A stretch of DNA of 64,000 nucleotides from Iris pallida. Lineage: Eukaryota; Streptophyta; Magnoliopsida; Asparagales; Iridaceae. A model generated the notes under the pieces. It was not told the origin of the DNA and searched no databases. It worked only from the letters and a program-made list of their open reading frames with translations. The DNA is taken from positions 10,935,952 to 10,999,951 of the forward strand of contig JANAVB010002199.1 in assembly GCA_029216955.1 (NCBI GenBank). Reading direction: 5' to 3'. Shown here piece after piece: positions 1 through 12,284 of this stretch. Made by a program: the position numbers and the translations under genes. The stretch's first letter is position 1. Each line of letters opens with the position of its first letter.

Positions 1-1182
1 ATATGTTTTTGGAAAGCTAACTTCAATACGCTTCTTTTAAAAAAAACGAAAGATTAAACCGAGCTTTGAGTTAGCAGTTATGACATTTCTAAGTTAGGGC
101 TGAAATTAAAAACGTGGATAAAAATCATGACGGATTTGGGTAGTTTGAGACAAAAGAACACAAGTATATAACATAATATATCAAGAACTCACTCTCTACA
201 CTAATATATATATATATATGAGACACTATAGAACACATCTCCAATACAAAAATATGAGATTAAACATGTAATAATTCATTCATACATAACAACAACACAT
301 AGTGTGTCCAAATTTGGGGTTTTCCCATATGGACACAACCACAACACAAAGGACACTCCTATGACCTCTAAATGGACACGAAATGGAGATACAACCATGG
401 GGGTCATTCCTATGGGTTCAAAATAGACCTATATGCATGAGGAAATAAAAAGGAGAAGGGATTTATACCTCCCGGTAGATCGAATCGAAGAAAAGCCTTC
501 CCGGAGCGACACCGACACGTAGAGATTCCAAAAGGACACGAACGAGCTCCGAATCCTCCCAAACTTGGGTAGCTTCCTCCTTGGCTAGAATGGAGAAGGA
601 AAGAAGAAGATTTGGTGGCGAAATGGAAGGATTTGGTGGAGAAATTGCTAGGGATTGCTCTCTAGGAATTTGGGGAAGAACAAGAGAGAGAGTGTGGATG
701 AGATTAATGAAATGAACTTGAGCCTATCCTCTCCCAAAGTGGCTGGCCATATGGGGCTATTTGTCCTATTATGGTAAGGTCCAAAATGCCCCCACTAACC
801 TATTCTATGAGTATTGGGAAAGGGCTAATTGGTTGGGGCTAAATTAGTCATTCTGAAGTCTCTAATCACACTAACATTATCCATAATAATTAGTCTAACC
901 TCTAACTAAAATATTTCTATCATGTGGACTAAAATTAATATCATGTGGGCCATGCCTAACTAGTGTGTGGGTCCCACTAGAGTCAAACTACCTTCGGGTC
1001 CCCGTTTCAAGTCTGATTGAGTTGAAATTCGAACCCGACTCAAATAACCCCAAAACAATATCATAAATAATAAAATAAATTTCAACCCCAAAATAATATC
1101 ATAAATAATAAAATAAATTTTAAAAATATTCAAAAATGTATAATGACAAAAATACCCCTGTTTCAGAAAACTGGGGGTGACA
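1..1182 (-). mobile_element. LTR (3' copy, cut by window edge) of non-coding long-LTR element G1
   Basis: This segment is nearly identical to 7620-8794, with scattered substitutions and small indels. It ends in CTGGGGGTGACA. Just beyond the end, read on the minus strand, is TTTCGAGGACGAA followed by a purine-rich stretch, the usual polyprotein-end and polypurine-tract context next to a gypsy 3' LTR. The element therefore reads on the minus strand and this is its 3' LTR. The rest lies before position 1. Confidence 0.8.
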
Positions 1183-1215
1183 AATCTATCCACCTTAAAA
1201 AAAAATTCGTCCTCG
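1183..1215 (-). promoter_or_regulatory. polypurine-tract region of G1
   Basis: On the minus strand an A/G-rich stretch (AAGGTGGATAGATT) abuts the LTR start TGTCACCCCCAG, preceded by CGAGGACGAA. This is where plus-strand priming occurs in gypsy elements. The assignment rests on position and composition. Confidence 0.6.
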
Positions 1216-3754
1216 AAATTAAAACAAAGCAATCACAGAAAACACATGCAGAAAACAATCTCATTCAAATACTTTTCAAAAAAAAAATCAGCAATAAAAA
1301 AAATCTCTTTGAGGCACATCAAACATTTGTAAATAAAAACTGATACGTGTTCGATACGGACACAAAACCATCACAAAATCACACCTATCAAAGGTCAAAA
1401 TCAACAATCACCAACGCAATAAATATCAAAATAATTCAAAGAGGTCAAATGCAAAATATCCTTAGGCCAGAAATGACATTAAAATATCCTAATCACATGG
1501 TTAGGCTCTAGGTCAAACAGTCTCTAGGATTTCACTAGCAAAACATCAAAATCACAAGTCATAATTTTAAATAGTTTTAAAATGATTTAAAAATTACCAA
1601 AAATTATATCATGATTTAAATGTCAAATCAATAAATGATTAAAATTATAAAATTTCAAAATTACCCTCATTTTAGAGAACTGAGTGTTACAAGTCTACCC
1701 ACCTTAGAAAAAATTTCATCCTCAAAATTAAAATGTTCATACTCCTTCTAGGTCAAACCCCCCACAATCAAAGTCTCAGAACTTAAACATTCATACGATT
1801 TAAAAGGATGACATACAGGGTTATGGCATACGGTGGTAGTGAAAGTCTCATCTAGGTATACTAGTCATGCTAAACCAAAACGGTCATATGGTATCAAAAC
1901 ACACAAGCAATCTAGGGTGCTAAACTAGAAAAGATACAGAAATAACAATCATCAAGACTGTAAGGCAGTCTACCATCCTATATGAAAACTGGTACTTATC
2001 AAAATAAAATAAAGTTAACTACCATTTATCTAATAAGGGGTACTATTCAAGAAAATTAAAATCAAAAGTTAAAGAATGAAAGCCAATTGCATGGAAATCC
2101 AATCACAATATATTTATATATATAGCGTTAGAGAGGAAAAAGCTAGCATTATGTACAAGTTATGTAGTTCGTGTGTGTATGGGTGTATGTGGACATGTTC
2201 ATATGGTTAGATAATAGGCGTGTGTGTATGTGAAATATACATGAAAGTGCATAGGAGGATTTGGGGTTTCAAACAATAACTATCAAGTTATACTAATCAT
2301 GGCATATTGGTTAAACAATCTACAATACACAACTCATTTGCTCATAACATGCATGGCTAACCATGTATATATGTATATATAAAGAGGTAGAGATTTAGTT
2401 ATGTATGTATATACATTATAACATGTATGCCTAAGCTCTATATATATCTATATAGATATATAATCATGACATAGAGAGGAAGAGTTAGGTTACATGACAG
2501 GGTATACTAAGTTAGGGTGTGTGTGTGTGTCCTTGTACAGGGTTATAGCTTAGTATTGAAAGGTTAAACCCAGTTTTAGTTCAGCATTTACATACAAAAT
2601 CTGAAAATAAGCTAACATTTAAACCAGTGCAATATTAACATAATACAATTTCAAAATTTAGGAGTTTGAAACATCACAACTAATCTCAATGCTCCCAATA
2701 CATCATAACATGATAGAAATGAAACCCTAATATACTATCAATACATTTATCTACGCATACAGTTCAATATTACATGTTAAATCTGAAATTGAACTAAACA
2801 TGGAAATCAATGTAAAAATGTTAACATGTATTCAGTTTTCAGAATTTTGGAGAATTTGTACATCAAAACCAACTCAATGTTTATCATAACCTAACATGTA
2901 AGAATATGGAACCTAAATTTATATCCCTACAACAACAATGTGCACAGCTCTAAATATTACATTTAAAACAATCAATTTGAACTAACATTTAAAATCCCGT
3001 ATTAAAGGTTAATATGCACACAGTCTCAGATTTGACAAATTTAAACACAAAACTCAACCAAAATTTTTTTTTGAATTGAAACCCTACGTATAACATACAT
3101 GTGCAGTGATATAAATAAAACTATTATCATGAAATTTTATATTTAAATTACGAGTTAAGCTAGGAAAAGTAGAGAATCGGAAATATTGGGATTTTAAAAA
3201 TTTAAACATTAACGACATATTAATATGTATTCAGATAGGTGGAAATCAAGTGTAGCATGCATAAGTGTCAGAAAAGTGTTCACTATATATATTCATATAT
3301 ATTCTCATGTCCCAATATAAAATTTTAATTCTACGTTAAGACCAACAATTAGATTCCTACCAAGGTTGCAAGCAGGTGATTGACGTAATCAAGACAGTAT
3401 TATTATTATTATTTAATACAAGAATAATAGCAAGAAAGAAATAACGATAAAATCTGTTTTTGCTTATCTGTTTAAAAGAAAAATTCATTTTGAAACCCAG
3501 AGCAAAATTTTCAAATCCAAGATAAAGTCTAGCAAAATCATCGATTTATTGTATTAAGAAGAATTTCATAGTAAGAAGTTACACAAAGTTTATAAAAACA
3601 GCTAAAGCTACTCCTAAGTTAAATAAATGAGAAACAAAACAAAACAAACAAATAACAATTCTCCCTTTTTTTTTGAAGGACTGAAACAAAAGTAGAGAAA
3701 ACATGTTCAAAAATATTTAAGGTACAATCTGATAATCATATGCGTCTTCTTGAA

Positions 3755-3990
3755 ATTATGTTGTCAGAATTCTGCCACGCCAATAAGCATAGCTGCAATA
3801 AACGATAGAGTCCATAATAAGGCATACACCCTATAATCATGTTATCTAGAATTCTTACCACGCCACCCGGTATGGCTGCAAGAAAATCTAGATTTCATAA
3901 CTAAGATAAGTATAGCTATATCAGGCTCTACGTCCTTGTCATGCTAGCAAATATGACTGCAATAAATTTTAAATTCCATAATAAAGTAGA
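3755..3990 (-). repeat. degenerate three-unit repeat, conserved with 35605-35825
   Basis: Three related units of about 70-85 bp each contain a variant of 'gccacgcc...atggctgcaa' (plus-strand view). The same units, in the opposite orientation, occur at 35605-35825 and 46112-46330. Confidence 0.6.
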
Positions 3991-4076
3991 CTTTTACCTT
4001 TCTCACTGTCCTTATCAAGTATGTTATCAGGTTATACCTTAATTCCAAAAAAATGTACATATACATATAAATACAA

Positions 4077-4271
4077 ACTCAAATTCAACAACTAACATCA
4101 AGATTCAAAATTCAACAATAATCCATCAAAAATCATAAAAATACAGACTCAAATTCAACCACTATCATCAAGATTCAAAATTCAACAATAATCCATCAAA
4201 AATCACAAAAATACAGACTCAAATTCAACCACTAACATCAAGATTCGAAATTCAACAATAATCCATCAAAA
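4077..4271. repeat. 70-bp tandem repeat, about 2.8 copies
   Basis: Units start at 4077, 4147 and 4217, each beginning ACTCAAATTCAAC and containing ATCAAGATTC and AATAATCCATCAAAA. They differ by only a few bases. Confidence 0.9.
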
Positions 4272-4496
4272 TTAAGTTCAATAACAGGAAGTAAAGGTAA
4301 ATCAAATCAGGAAAAAACAGGTTTCAAATCGAAGTTAAAATAAGATTCTCAAGGGTTGTCCCAGGAATCTCTCAAGGAATCCTAATCGTGATTGAGTACC
4401 TTCAAAATATATCCTATTCCTACTGCAGGCTGTAGTGGTACTCTAGTTCGAATACCACTACATAAACTCGACCTGCATGGGCCACCACTAAAAACG

Positions 4497-5938
4497 TGTC
4501 ACGACCCGCACCCACCGTGAGGGTACGAGTACGTAACAACGCCCAGCCTACGCCGCAGTGTCGGCGATAGAACGCTGTTCTAGGTCATAAACTATAACTA
4601 GCATAATATGAATACTCTCCATAAGGAGGCCAACACAGAGGTACAACTCAATCACAATCTAAGGTAGAATGATAAAGATAGATAAACATGAAATCCAAAA
4701 GAGATACAGGAGATAGAAGTCTAAGTGTCTAAGATACATAATCCCAGAAATACATCTCAAAGCTCAAATACAGTAATTTACAAGTAAATACAACTCCAGA
4801 CAAAATGAAATAACTATCTAAACAACCTCTACTATGTCTCCTCTAGGCTAGCAGACAATCCCAGGCTATCTGTAAAATTTATCAACAGGTCCAGTCAGGA
4901 CAGGAGCGAGCACAAAACATCTCACGTAGTTCATATCGAGTTAGGAAATATAAAGCATGCGATAGAGTAAAGTACATGAAACGCTGAAGAAGAAGATATA
5001 TGAAAAACAGTAGAGATTTTGATAACAGGAAATATCTAAATATGATAAGTAAGAACTGTAAGGAACATGTGATTTAGAGTACAATATGGTTATATAAACG
5101 GGCTAGAAAAATGCAATGGTAACTCCATTGTACGTGGGTGTACAATAGACATATACAATAGTTATACAATGTTGTACAATAGGATTTGAGTACATAACCA
5201 ATTCTACTCTCCTCTAAAAATGTGTCACGACCCGCACCCACCGTGAGGGTACGAGTACGTAACAACGCCCAGCCTACGCCGCAGTGTCGGCGGTAGAACG
5301 CTGTTCTAGGTCATGAACTATAACTAGCATAATATGAATACTCTCCATAAGGAGGCCAACACAGAGGTACAACTCAATCACAATCTAAGGTAGAATGATA
5401 AAGATAGATAAACATGAAATCCAAAAGAGATACATGAGATAGAAGTCTAAGTGTCTAAGATACATAATCCCAGAAATACATCTCAAAACTCAAATACAGT
5501 AATCCACAAGTAAATACAACTCCAGATAAAATAAAATAACTATCTAAACAACCTCTACTGTGTCTCCTCTAGGCAAGCAGGCAATCCCAGGCTATCTGTA
5601 AAATTTATCAACAGGTCCAGTCAGGACAGGAGCGAGCACAAAACATCTCACGCAGTTCATATCGAGTTAGGAAATATAAAGTATGCAATAGAGTAAAGTA
5701 CATGAAACACTGAAGAAGAAGATATATGAAAAATAGTAGAGATTTTGATAACAGGAAATATCTAAATATGATAAGTAAGAACTGTAAGGAACATATGATT
5801 TAGAGTACAATCTGGTTATGTAAACGGGCTAGGAAAATGCAATGGTAACTCCATTGTACGTGGGTGTACAATAGACATATACAATAGTTATACAATATTG
5901 TACAATAGGATTTGAGTACATAACCAATTCTACTCTCC
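4497..5938. repeat. 726-bp tandem duplication at the LTR edge
   Basis: The block 4497-5222 is repeated almost exactly at 5223-5938. Both copies start TGTCACGACCCGCACCC and end near CCAATTCTACTCTC. The bases just before each copy (ACTAAAAACG and CTCTAAAAATG) also resemble each other. Confidence 0.9.
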
Positions 5939-5984
5939 CTCCCCAATCAATACACAAGGATCCACTCCTGTTACGTTATCTTGC

Positions 5985-6085
5985 ACAATAGTGTACAATG
6001 TTATACAATAGATGTACAATATTATACAATAGATGTACAATGTTATACAATAGTTGTACAATGTTATACAATAGAGTACAATGGT
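5985..6085. repeat. short tandem repeats (TACAATGT/TATACAATAG)
   Basis: Alternating GTACAATGTTATACAATAG-type units of about 19-24 bp. The motif continues more sparsely at 5850-5910. Confidence 0.8.
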
Positions 6086-6463
6086 CTATCCCTGGGACTC
6101 ATGTGATACTGAGAGTACAATATGCACAAGGAGAATACAAGGATATAGGTATTCAATAAATACAATATGGAAGTGAAACGCACATCACAATATGTATCTA
6201 GTGAATACAAGGGGACAACATCCCAAAAGAGATCCGTATAGTACCAATCCGTGATAACAATCGTGTCAGCATCAAGTACAGTAATCTAGAGCAAGAATAT
6301 AAATCCAGACAAGTATGAAACGGTCAGAGAATGTACTCGCCTGATATCTGAATGTCCAAGGTAAAGATACTGTCCGAGGAGAGGTGTCTGGCTCCTAATT
6401 GGAACAGCACAAGTCACAACATATCCAGAAGGATAATATAAAGCACTACAATGCATTCTACAT

Positions 6464-6560
6464 GAATCTCGGTCAAACTAGGCCAAAGTTAACCCTTGGT
6501 CAACTCTGGTCAACTGCACTAGTTAAACTAGGTCAAACTAGGTCATGTCCTAACCCAGCA
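6464..6560 (-). promoter_or_regulatory. W-box-like (TTGACC) cluster in G1 LTR
   Basis: GGTCAA occurs about five times within 100 bp on the plus strand, i.e. TTGACC/TTGACT in the sense direction of this minus-strand LTR. TTGAC(C/T) is the WRKY-factor core. Function is inferred only. Confidence 0.4.
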
Positions 6561-8794
6561 AGTCTTACTAGGCCTAACCAAGACTATCCTAGCAAGCACA
6601 CATCAATACAAGGCTATACAAGCCAACATACACCCAACTCTATATAGCTTGCAATTATTCAATACTCAAATAGGCAAAAATTCACATTGGATATACACCA
6701 GGTAATCTATTACTTTAAACTATATATGTCTACACATATATACACATGCATATATTTGTATTCAACATTAGGTCTATAATCATGTCATTTCAAATGGTTA
6801 TATAAACTTATATATTACAACACAATATGCTAACATATATATAATATACATACATAGCTAAGTTAACTGTATTCATAAATACTTATTTAAGAGGCAATGT
6901 GTGTGTATGTGAACAAGGTAAAGGGGCAAGTGAGGGTTAAATGGGTATACATAGTGTATATATATCAAAGAGTGTCAAAGTGTAAGTGAACAAAGTGTCA
7001 AGTGTGATAGTGTCTACATAGTGTAAGGGGTACATAAGGTAATATAGGATTTGTGTTAACATAGAACATTACATCTCATTAACTTGTATATTGCATACAT
7101 TACATCTATTATTACATTACATTTATGCTTGCATTCATTCATCATTCATTTATTCTCTTGCACTACTATATGCATCATACATTACATACTATGGAACCTA
7201 CATATTCATTACAAGCCATACTTATACATGCTTACATTAGATATGATACTTACACCTCATACATCATTTATTTAAACATTTACTCATGCTTGCATTCTCT
7301 ATTTAATTACATAATTTATATACATTAACCTGGGTTAAAATCAAATAGAACATTATATTACACACAAGGGTGCACAAAATGCATATGCCGAATAGTAACT
7401 CCTACTAATAATCAATACTGTACCATCTCAGCATGAATTAAAATCTAGGATTAAAGTATGTTATAGATCTGTGTTAGCTTTCCAAAACTTCAAACGGATC
7501 GCGTTTTCGTTTCCGGAAACTCCCGGAATCGCGAAAACACCGAGAACACGTTTGTCTTTCGTATAGCTGACACTCAAATAATTCTCCAGAAAGTTACAGA
7601 AAGAATTAGGCCTATTAATATATGTTTTTGGAAAGCTAACTTCAATACACTTCTTTTAAAAAAATGGAAGATTAAACCGAGCTTTGAGCTAGAAGTTATG
7701 ACATTTCTAAGTTAGGGCTGAAATTAAAAACGTGGATAAAAATTATGACGGATTTGGGTAGTTTGAGACAAAAGAACACAAGTATATAACATAATATATC
7801 AAGAACTCACTCTCTACACTAATATATATATATGAGACACTATATAACACATCTCCAATACAAAAATATGAGATTAAACATGTAATAATTCATTCATACA
7901 TAACAACAACATATAGTGTGTCCAAATTTGGGGTTTTCCCACATGGACACAACCACAACACAAAGGACACTCCTATGACCTCCAAATGGACACGAAATGG
8001 ACACAAATGGAGATACAACCATGGGGGTCATTCCTATGGGTTCAAAATAGACCTATATGCATGAGGAAATAAAAAGGAGAAGAAATTTATCCCTCCCGAT
8101 AGATCGAATCGAAGAAAAGTCTACCCGGAACGACACCGACACGTAGAGATTCCAAAAGGACACGAACGAGCTCCGAATCCTCCCAAACTTGGGTAGCTTC
8201 CTCCTTGGCTAGAATGGAGAAGGAAAGAAGAAGACTTGGTGGCAAAATGGAAGAATTTGGTGGAGAAATTGCTAGGGATTGCTCTCTAAGAATTTGGGGA
8301 AGAACAAGAGAGAGTATGGATGAGAATAATGAAATAAACTTGAGCCTATCCTCTCCCAAAGTGGCTGGCCATATGGGGCTATTTGTCCTATTATGGTAAG
8401 GTCCAAAATGTCCCCACTAACCTATTCTATGAGTATTAGGAAAGGGCTAATTGGTTGGGGCTAAATTAGTCATTCTAAAGTCTCTAATCACACTAACCTT
8501 ATCCATAATAATTAGTCTAACCTCTAACTAAAATATTTCTATCATGTGGACTAAAATTAATATCATGTGGGCCATGCCTAACTAGTGTGTGGGTCCCACT
8601 AGAGTCAAACTACCCCCGGGTCCCCGTTTCAAGTCGGATTGAGTTGAAATTCGAACCCGACTCAAATAACCCTAAAACAATATCATAAATAATAAAATAA
8701 ATTTCAATCCCAAAATAATATCATAAATAATAAAATAAATTTTAAAAATATAAAATGACAAAAATACCCCTGTTTCTGAAAACTGGGGGTGACA

Positions 8795-8835
8795 TTACCA
8801 TGCGACGTCCCTCCGTCTGATTCTGTCGCATAGCA
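8795..8835 (-). pseudogene. copia-1 reverse transcriptase, stranded fragment
   Basis: These 41 bases lie between the G1 LTR end and the solo LTR at 8836. With one TAGCA copy removed they continue, in frame, the copia-1 RT frame that breaks off at 11582. After the MEPPPG motif the frame reads on through CYATESDGG and then meets the G1 LTR, so the rest of RT, the RNase H and the 3' LTR of copia-1 lie to the left of the window or are lost. TAGCA at 8831-8835 is the target-site duplication of the solo LTR. Confidence 0.7.
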
Positions 8836-9499
8836 TGTAACGCCCATATTTCGAAATACGTATGTTAATTAGGCTTATATATGTATTTCGGGCCTGTATT
8901 TTATTTTCTCGGATTCTGGCCTGTAATTGTATTTTGGCTCGACTTGCGAATTTTGGTTTTCTCGTAAATTGGGTTCTTGGACCTGGCATGATTTTATTCT
9001 TTGTGGAGAAGGATTTGGTTTGGTTTGGTTTGCATTGGACTACCCTTAGCTAACCTCCACCCTCAACACAACATACCCTCCCTCATTAAACCCCACCTAA
9101 CTTTTCTCTCTCCTCATTACTCTTCCATTATTTTCTCCATCCTCTTCTTCCTTCCTCCACACAACATCCAACCTCCATAGGCAAGTGCACCTTGCCACCA
9201 AATAGGAACCCTATTTTATTTGTCTATTAGTTAGATTAGGCCATGGTGAACCACATTAGAACTTGGCATTTTGTGATTTGGAGTTTCCATTTTTCTAGAT
9301 CTAAGTTTTAACCATTTTCGGATTTTCTTGGTTTTGATCTATTAAACTTAGATTTTTGCTTGTTTTGAGGCTTCCATGTGGTAGAGAATTTAATTTTACA
9401 CAAGTTAGAACTTTGAAAATCCAAATTTCGTTTTGATTTGGCTAAGTTATGAGATTTGGAATTTTTGGTGTTCTTGGGTTATCTTCTCAGCCTTACTGG

Positions 9500-9900
9500 A
9501 GAAGAAGACCTCGGCCAGCGCTCTTTAGCGCTGGACTGAACTGCGCCAACCCTTCCTCGGCCAGCGCTCTTTAGCGCTGGGCTGACCCGCGCTTGGCGCC
9601 CTTTGGCGAACCGCGCTTCTTCTTTGATTGCGCTCTTTAGCTCCAGCGCCTCTCTCTCCTTGGCGCGCTTGGCTCTGGCGCAGCTTGGCTCCAGCACAAT
9701 TCGACCCTAGCGCAGCTCACTCCTCCAGCGCAGTTCATTCCACCAGCGTAATTCACTCCCCAGCGCAATTCAACCCTAGCACAGACCACTTCCCCAGTGC
9801 AGCTCAAGCCCAGCGCCCTTTGACCCAGCGCCTTTGAATCCCAGCGCAACTCGACCCCAGCGTAATCCGACCCTAGAGCAACCCGACCCCAGGAACCCCA
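9500..9900. repeat. GC-rich minisatellite of CCAGCGCAA-type units
   Basis: Many imperfect 15-20-bp units of the form CCAGCGCARYTCRACCC. At its left end the palindrome CCAGCGCTCTTTAGCGCTGG occurs twice (about 9516 and 9560). Reading frames across it (for example 9637-9990 minus) are repeat translations, not genes. Confidence 0.8.
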
Positions 9901-10831
9901 GCGCAACCTACTTGTCCATGATGGTTTGGTGTTATTTTCCTTGGGCTTGGCTTCCCTTTTGTGGATTGGAGTTCTGAGATCTTGTTTCACACAACACGAC
10001 TATCTTGACCCAACACGACCTGGCACGGTTTTCGGTGTTTTGCTTATGACTAGTACGATTTTCGTGATTCCTGTGATTTATGATCATAGTACTTTCTGAT
10101 CTTCTTAGTAGTGACCCGATGGGGTGCGCTCTTAACTTGTAACCTGTGATTTATAATTAATCTCTGTAACTGGATAACTTGATAGTGGCCCGTGGCGGCG
10201 CACTCCTGACTTGTAACTTGACTTGATGCTGTTGCGATGGCTAACTTGACTCATAGAATCAACTCTGACACCGTGGGTGTTCATTCTTGCTGCTTCGTGA
10301 AATCTACTTATCTTATCTTGTCTTGCATCATGTCTAGGACGTGACTCCCTGGTTACCACGGTCAGGGATTCACACTGAATATGGATTAGGTTAAATGACT
10401 AGATCAAACTATAGTTCATGGAGAATTTCAGTCACAGGCGATCTCGTTATCTGGGCGCTTTAATGGACTTGTAGCCTGCCGACGAGTAGGACACATTTCC
10501 AGCACACTGTCATGTGTTGCACCCTCTAAGTCACCTAAGGGTACATTGTCTCCCGGGCAATGTACCCAACCATACTCTCAACCCGCGAAAGGATAACTGG
10601 ATAGTCTGCAGGGCTTGGGACTGGGAATTTCTCATTTGCATCTTGTTTAGTAATTAGGCATATGATAACCCTAGTTAGTTAAGTAGTAAGCCGTAATATT
10701 TGCTTGGCCGCTTGTGAATGGATGGTGTCCAGCCCTGTCTAAGTCTCGTCTAGTCCCAGTACCTGGTTTCCCCTGAACATGTTTGGTTTTACTTATCTTT
10801 AACAATAAATGGGTATGGACAAGGTGCTATT

Positions 10832-10893
10832 CAGGCGAAGGGTACAATCCCGGTCCTTGTTTGGTTAAGGGTTGTAACCAGGCTTCCGGAATG
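10832..10893 (+). promoter_or_regulatory. conserved LTR stem-loop, copy 1
   Basis: The arms GGGTACAATCC and GGGTTGTAACC flank a loop containing CGGTCCTTGTTTGGTT. Nearly the same structure is in LTR A (34379-34443) and LTR B (44887-44951), although the surrounding LTR sequences are otherwise different. Confidence 0.6.
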
Positions 10894-11582
10894 GTTCCAC
10901 GTCCCTAGTCGTTTATTGTCCTGTTGTACTCTTTATTACTTGTATTTTTCTTCTATTTCCTTATGATCTGATATGCTGGCTTTCGTTCTTATTTCGTGGC
11001 CTCCCTTGTGGCACTTGCTCTTTCTGGGGTTTGACCCAGCTGGTTTTGTGTGGCCAGATTTTAGAGCAGCTCCCGAGGATCTACCGAATCTCCAGCCCAA
11101 TGGTGACAACTAGACGGAACCCGGGCCAAGAGTGGGTTTTCCCTTTTGATTCGCTCACTACATTGTAAAATTATTCTTTTGAGGCGTTTAGTCGACGAGC
11201 ACCTGTTAGCTCGATGCATATTTACTTACTGTCTGCCTACGGACTGTAACATGATTGGCAAATCCTAGGGTTGATCATGTATGACTGAACTCTTGCTAGT
11301 CTTGACATTTTGTACGACTAGCTTCATGATCATCCAATATGTAATGTATGGGACGCCTTGCTATTATATATTTGGTGCTCTGACATCTTGTAACTATTAT
11401 TACTTGCTTGAGATTGAGATAATAGGCTTGTTCTTGACCATAGGAGACTGTTGGCTTGTAGTTAAACCCTCATATATCTAGACAGCCGTGACCGTATAGC
11501 GAGGTGGATTCAATTTCAATATACGTAGCTGGCTATGTACGCCCCGCTCTCCAGTATTCTGGTTCTGGTGTGTTACATAGCA

Positions 11583-12284
11583 CCCTGGCGGGGGTTCCAT
11601 GTATACTTCTTCTTGCAAGTCCCCATGGAGAAAGACATTTTTCACATCTAACTGGTATAGCTTCCACCCATAGTTTGCTACAATGGAGACCAGAGTTCTT
11701 ACCGTGCTCATTTTCGCTACTGGGGTAAATGTCTCATCATAGTCAATGCCATATGATTGTGTGTATCCTTTTGCAACCAACCTCGCCTTGTACCGCTCTA
11801 CTTTTCCTTCTGACGTCTCCTTTACCGTGTACACCCATTTGCATCCCACAGCTTTCTTCCCTTTGGGTAATGGAACCAGCTCCCATGTCTTATTTTTCTC
11901 TAGTGCCCCAAGTTCCTCCATCATTGCAGCTTTCCATCTTGGATTTTTCTTTGCTTCCTGCCAACACTTGGGCAAAGAAGTAGAGTCTAACGATGCAATA
12001 CAGGCTCGATAATTTGGAGAAATGTTAGAATAAGACAAGAAGTTGGCAATATCATGTTCATAATCATCATAACGACGAGGAGCCTTACCCGTATTGATGC
12101 GAGAAGATCTCCTTAAAGGAGCAATAAGTGGTGGAGAGGACATACCATCAGAGTCAGAGAGATCCGCATCGGAATCAGAGTGATTCAGTGCGGGGGCAAC
12201 ATCTTCAATAGCCGGGCAGGAGTAGACGAGGGACTTGGTATGGTAGGCACTGGACTTGGTACAGTAGGCACCGACACTGGGCAC
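11583..12284 (-). pseudogene. copia-1 reverse transcriptase, N-terminal part
   Basis: The frame contains the classic start of the copia RT domain: [40 protein letters not shown] and the first catalytic aspartate in [14 protein letters not shown], then VYMEPPPG. It is out of frame with the integrase part upstream, so at least one frameshift lies near 12280. The domain is cut at 11582 by the solo LTR and never reaches the YVDD motif in this window. Confidence 0.9.

Larger units (their letters stand above)
1183..4496 (-). mobile_element. non-coding interior of G1
   Basis: This is 3.3 kb between the two LTRs without any reading frame resembling gag, protease, reverse transcriptase or integrase. 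It is AT-rich. The part next to the 5' LTR (about 3750-4496, read on minus) is clearly related to the interior of the LTR A/B element (34936-36035), including the leader GTGGTGGCCCATGCAGG and a degenerate three-unit repeat. G1 and the A/B element are thus members of one non-autonomous family (LARD-like). How it is mobilised is not visible; enzymes from a coding relative would have to act in trans. Confidence 0.65.
4497..8794 (-). mobile_element. 5' LTR of G1 (4.3 kb)
   Basis: Plus-strand ends are TGTCACGACCC at 4497 and GGGGGTGACA at 8794, giving the inverted termini TGTCAC/GTGACA. The right 1.17 kb duplicates 1-1182. The left end is followed outward by CG then TTTTTAGTGGTGGCCCATGC (minus view), the same leader as next to LTR A and B. 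The LTR includes a 726-bp tandem duplication at its edge. Its right border cuts the reverse-transcriptase frame of copia-1. Confidence 0.75.
8836..11577 (+). mobile_element. solo LTR, 2,742 bp, with TAGCA target duplication
   Basis: It begins TGTAACGCCC and ends GTGTTACA. TAGCA is present directly before (8831-8835) and after (11578-11582). No second LTR or coding interior lies between, so a solo LTR is the simplest reading. It contains a GC-rich minisatellite at 9500-9900 and a stem-loop at 10832-10893 that LTR A and B share. Orientation is taken from that stem-loop. Confidence 0.85.

Noticed and set aside
4077..4271. CRISPR-like regular repeat
   Set aside because: The 70-bp units are contiguous with no unique spacers; an ordinary tandem repeat in a plant retroelement.
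9637..9990. 117-aa frame with repeated VELRW/CARVEL
   Set aside because: Translation of the CCAGCGCAA minisatellite inside a solo LTR.
8836..11577. Complete small LTR retrotransposon rather than a solo LTR
   Set aside because: The first few hundred bases do not recur near the right end, and no primer site or polypurine tract was seen inside.
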